Positions 5,407 through 7,838 of a DNA stretch of 7,838 nucleotides are shown here, in pieces. The first letter of the stretch is position 1; the number at the start of each line of letters is the position of its first letter. Under the pieces are notes generated by a model. That model had not been told where the DNA came from. It did no database searches and saw only the letters and a list, made by a program, of their open reading frames with translations. The translations under genes were made by a program, and so were the position numbers. This stretch comes from Bacillota bacterium (GTDB taxonomy: Bacteria > Bacillota > Negativicutes > Veillonellales > Negativicoccaceae): positions 1 through 7,838 of the forward strand of contig JAEZZT010000058.1 of assembly GCA_023418435.1 (NCBI GenBank), given 5' to 3'.

Positions 5407-7088
5407 TGCTTAGGGCTTTATCCATACGCAATTTTGCGATCATTGAACAATTGGAGCTGACCTTTGCCGATGGTGTGACTGTATTCACGGGAGAGACGGG
5501 TGCCGGAAAATCCATCCTGATGGATGCACTGGCGATTCTCGTGGGAAAACGTGCATCCACCGAATATATACGTACGGGAACGGAAGAGTTTTTTCTGAGT
5601 GCCGTTTTTGATATTTCTGCTGCGGATCATAAGCTCCATGAGTTTTTAGTTGACCAAAATCTACCGCTGCAGGATGGAGAAATCATTATTTCCCGACGCT
5701 TGGATCAGCAGGGGAGGGGGAGAATCCTGGTCAACGGGATGGCCGTACCGCTCCGCACATTGCTGGCGCTCGGAGATTTGTTGGTGGATATTCATGGCCA
5801 ATATGATAATTATTTTTTGCTGAAGCCGGAATATCATTTGGAAGTATTGGATAATAGCGATCCCGAAATAGCGAAACGTTTGGCTGCCTATCAAGCGGCT
5901 TATCGAGAATGGAAATCGGCTGTGGATGAACTGGCCAGTATGCAGCATGAGGAATCGCAGCGGGAACAGCGCAAAGATTTTCTGCGGCATCAAATTCACG
6001 AGATTCGAGAAGCCAAATTGGATCCCGCGGAAGAGGATGAGTTATCGGAAAAGATCATCGTGGCGGAAAATACGGAGAAAATTCTGCAAAGTGTCTACGC
6101 TGCTCTGCAGTGTTTGCGTGAAGATGCCGGCATCCAGGAAAAACTATATGCAGGCACGGAAGAATTACAAAAGGCGGAGCGATTTTCGCCGTCCTTGGCT
6201 ACCCCGAGAGAAAAGCTGGAACAGATGAAGTATTTGGCTGAGGATATTACTGCCGAATTGCAAGCCTATGTCTATGAAATTGATTTTTCGCCCGAAGATT
6301 TGGCTGCTTGGCAACAGCGTCAACAGGAAATTCGTGCCTTGCAGAAAAAGTACGGAGCCACGATTGGCGATATTTTGGAATACTGCCAAAAGGCAGAGCT
6401 TGAACTGGAGGAATTACTCGCCAAGGAGGAAAATCAAGGTGATTTGGAAATGCGTTGCCGCATTCAAAAAGAGCAAGCCGAAAAACTACGGGAAACCCTG
6501 AATGAACAGCGCGAAAAGCAGGCCTTGCTCTTGGCCGATGAATTATCCAAGGCCTTGCATGACTTGGATATGCCGGACAATCATATTTCCTGGTTACTGA
6601 TACCGGGAGATACCTTGACTGCGAACGGCTTGGCCGCCGGCGAATTATTATTCAGTGCCAATCGCGGCGAAGCTTTAAAGCCGTTGCGGGAGGTGGCATC
6701 GGGCGGAGAATTGGCGCGTATTGCTCTGGCGTTGAAGACCTTGGCTGCCCGTAAAATGCTGACACCGACGATTGTTTTGGACGAAGTGGATGTCGGTATC
6801 AGCGGCGATGCGGCGATTGCTGCCGGGCAACGAATTGCGCTCTTGGGACGAGAGGTGCAAGTGCTCTGCATTACGCATTCGGCTGCGACTGCAGCAGCGG
6901 GAGATCAACATTACCATCTGTATAAAGAGGTAGAAAATGAGCGGACTCAAACACATGTGCGGATCTTGTCGCAAGAGGAGCATGTCCAAGCATTGGCACA
7001 TATTATCGCCGGCAATGAGGCGGATCAAAGTGCGTTGGAAACCGCAGAACAGCTAGTTGCCCGGGTAGGTCACGCGAGTATGTTATAA
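5406..7088 (+). CDS. recN: DNA repair protein RecN
   Basis: RecN is an SMC-like ATPase that acts early in recombinational repair of double-strand breaks, on the nucleoid. At 560 residues it is close to E. coli (553) and B. subtilis (576). The head is split as expected. The N-terminal half carries LRALSIRNFAII, Walker A GETGAGKS (29-36) and LVDIHGQ (126-132). A Glu/Lys/Gln-rich coiled-coil region spans about 155-385, with KYGAT in the middle. The C-terminal half carries LLFSANRGE (414-422), the ABC signature ASGGELAR (431-438), Walker B TIVLDEVDVGIS (455-466) and the H-loop ITH (489-491). Two motifs differ from the norm: the usual HGQHEHQ reads HGQYDNY, and the usual THLPQVAA reads THSAATAA. 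GGGAGG at 5396-5401 precedes an ATG that shares one base with the argR stop. Confidence 0.96.
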   Translation: MLRALSIRNFAIIEQLELTFADGVTVFTGETGAGKSILMDALAILVGKRASTEYIRTGTEEFFLSAVFDISAADHKLHEFLVDQNLPLQDGEIIISRRLDQQGRGRILVNGMAVPLRTLLALGDLLVDIHGQYDNYFLLKPEYHLEVLDNSDPEIAKRLAAYQAAYREWKSAVDELASMQHEESQREQRKDFLRHQIHEIREAKLDPAEEDELSEKIIVAENTEKILQSVYAALQCLREDAGIQEKLYAGTEELQKAERFSPSLATPREKLEQMKYLAEDITAELQAYVYEIDFSPEDLAAWQQRQQEIRALQKKYGATIGDILEYCQKAELELEELLAKEENQGDLEMRCRIQKEQAEKLRETLNEQREKQALLLADELSKALHDLDMPDNHISWLLIPGDTLTANGLAAGELLFSANRGEALKPLREVASGGELARIALALKTLAARKMLTPTIVLDEVDVGISGDAAIAAGQRIALLGREVQVLCITHSAATAAAGDQHYHLYKEVENERTQTHVRILSQEEHVQALAHIIAGNEADQSALETAEQLVARVGHASML

Positions 7089-7089
7089 T
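7079..7089 (+). promoter_or_regulatory. Extended -10 promoter for dapB
   Basis: TATGTTATAAT is an exact match to the Gram-positive extended -10 element (TRTG, one base, TATAAT). The hexamer is at 7084-7089 and overlaps the recN TAA stop (7086-7088). No good -35 lies at the usual spacing; the nearest TTG is TTGCCC at 7057-7062, 21 bases away, which is consistent with an extended -10 acting alone. Transcription would start near 7096, giving a leader of about 23 bases before the dapB ATG, too short for a lysine riboswitch or an attenuator. It is the only strong promoter-like sequence found between genes here. Confidence 0.72.
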
Positions 7090-7103
7090 GGTAGAAAACA
7101 TAT

Positions 7104-7111
7104 AAAGGAGG
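7104..7111 (+). promoter_or_regulatory. Strong ribosome binding site of dapB (decides the start)
   Basis: AAAGGAGG is a near-perfect anti-Shine-Dalgarno match, seven bases before the ATG at 7119. An earlier ATG at 7114 is out of frame and only two bases from the site. This is the strongest ribosome site in the window. Confidence 0.85.
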
Positions 7112-7118
7112 AGATGGC

Positions 7119-7838
7119 ATGGTTTCTGTACTGGTTTGTGGTGCAGGCGGAAAAATGGGCCGTGAAGTGGTCAAGTCCATTTTGCAGGATAAAGAACTGA
7201 AATTGGTAGGGGCAGTCGATGTTTCGAAAGCCCAACAAGCCTTGTGCGAATTGGTAGCCGGGGCACCGGAAGACATGCTCATCGAGGCCTCTTTAGCGGC
7301 GGCATTGGAAAACTGTCAACCGGATGTGGTGGTAGATTTCACTACGCCGGCGGTGGTCTTCGAAAATGCCAAGACCGTTTTGCAACATGGTTCCCATGTA
7401 GTCATCGGCACGACCGGTTTGACGGCCGAACAAAGAGACACTTTACATCAGCTGGCACAATCCCAACATTTGGGTGTATTGGTCGCTCCGAATTTTTCTT
7501 TGGGAGCGATTATGATGATGCAGGCCGCTGCACGGATTGCCGCCTACTTGCCGAATGTAGAGATTATCGAATTGCATCATAATCAAAAACATGATGCCCC
7601 TTCGGGAACGGCGAAACTGACGGCCGAAAAAATTGCGGCCGCTCGTCGCGAAAAACCGGCGGAAGATTTGACGCGAGAAAGCCTGGCGGGTGCTCGAGGC
7701 GCTGAATTGGACGGTATTCGTATCCATAGCGTGCGGCTGCCCGGATATGTGGCACATCAGGAAGTCATATTCGGCGGTTTGGGAGAAACATTGACGATTC
7801 GTCATGACTCTCTGCACCGTGAGTCGTTTATGCCGGGG
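7119..7838 (+). CDS. dapB: 4-hydroxy-tetrahydrodipicolinate reductase, 3'-truncated by the window edge
   Basis: DapB reduces 4-hydroxy-tetrahydrodipicolinate with NAD(P)H, a step toward diaminopimelate for peptidoglycan and lysine. The frame is open from 7119 to the last base, giving 240 residues of an expected 250-270. The N-terminal Rossmann domain shows CGAGGKMG (7-14), VDFTTP (72-77) and IGTTG (96-100). Then come APNFSLG (123-129) and the catalytic/substrate motif ELHHNQKHDAPSGTA (151-165), with the histidine pair at 153-154 and the lysine at 157. GIRIHSVRLPG (199-209) and QEVIFGG (214-220) follow in the substrate-binding domain. The visible end, RESFMPG, lies near the normal C-terminus, so only some 15-25 residues are missing. 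The 30-base gap before it, its own promoter and its strong ribosome site suggest it begins a separate transcription unit, possibly with dapA or other lysine genes beyond the window. Confidence 0.97.
   Translation, partial: MVSVLVCGAGGKMGREVVKSILQDKELKLVGAVDVSKAQQALCELVAGAPEDMLIEASLAAALENCQPDVVVDFTTPAVVFENAKTVLQHGSHVVIGTTGLTAEQRDTLHQLAQSQHLGVLVAPNFSLGAIMMMQAAARIAAYLPNVEIIELHHNQKHDAPSGTAKLTAEKIAAARREKPAEDLTRESLAGARGAELDGIRIHSVRLPGYVAHQEVIFGGLGETLTIRHDSLHRESFMPG

Noticed and set aside
7244..7582. A + strand frame of 112 codons inside dapB
   Set aside because: The dapB frame is open across the whole stretch with all catalytic motifs; this is another frame of the same DNA.

Overview
The window is a dense, single-strand block of bacterial core genes. 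All ten coding regions lie on the + strand: the 3' part of xseA, then xseB, ispA, a DUF212 (divergent PAP2) membrane protein, tlyA, nadK, an mnmM/ytqB-type methyltransferase, argR and recN, and finally the 5' part of dapB. The order xseA-xseB-ispA-tlyA-nadK-argR-recN is a known conserved arrangement in Bacillota (Firmicutes). Purine-rich AGGAGG-type ribosome sites, an argR next to recN, a YtqB/MnmM-type methyltransferase and a Gram-positive style extended -10 promoter point the same way. Base composition looks moderate (near half GC by eye) and leucine is very often TTG. A Negativicutes-like anaerobe is a reasonable guess, but it is inference; the window has no rRNA or other decisive marker.

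Layout. Bases 2-1367 encode exonuclease VII: the large subunit lacks its N-terminus at the window edge, and the small subunit is complete. Bases 1351-2703 hold ispA, which makes farnesyl diphosphate, and a small membrane protein of the divergent PAP2 family. Bases 2705-4951 hold three nucleotide- or RNA-related enzymes: TlyA rRNA 2'-O-methyltransferase, NAD kinase and the putative tRNA wobble-uridine methyltransferase MnmM. Bases 4948-7088 hold the arginine repressor and the SMC-like repair ATPase RecN. Bases 7119-7838 hold dihydrodipicolinate reductase (lysine/diaminopimelate synthesis), which runs off the right edge.

Expression. From xseA to recN the genes overlap or abut, by 23, 17, 1, 32, 4 and 1 bases, or are separated by 9 and 1 bases. 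I see no terminator, so this looks like one long transcript with translational coupling. The only real gap, 30 bases between recN and dapB, carries a strong AAAGGAGG ribosome site. A textbook extended -10 promoter overlaps the recN stop codon, so dapB probably starts a new transcription unit.

I found no mobile element, CRISPR array, RNA gene or defence system, and no sign of an undescribed multi-gene system. The points worth a second look are modest: the dapB promoter embedded in the recN stop, altered motifs in RecN, XseA and TlyA, no dxs in this cluster, mnmM between nadK and argR, and a palindrome with a -10-like hexamer just upstream of argR.
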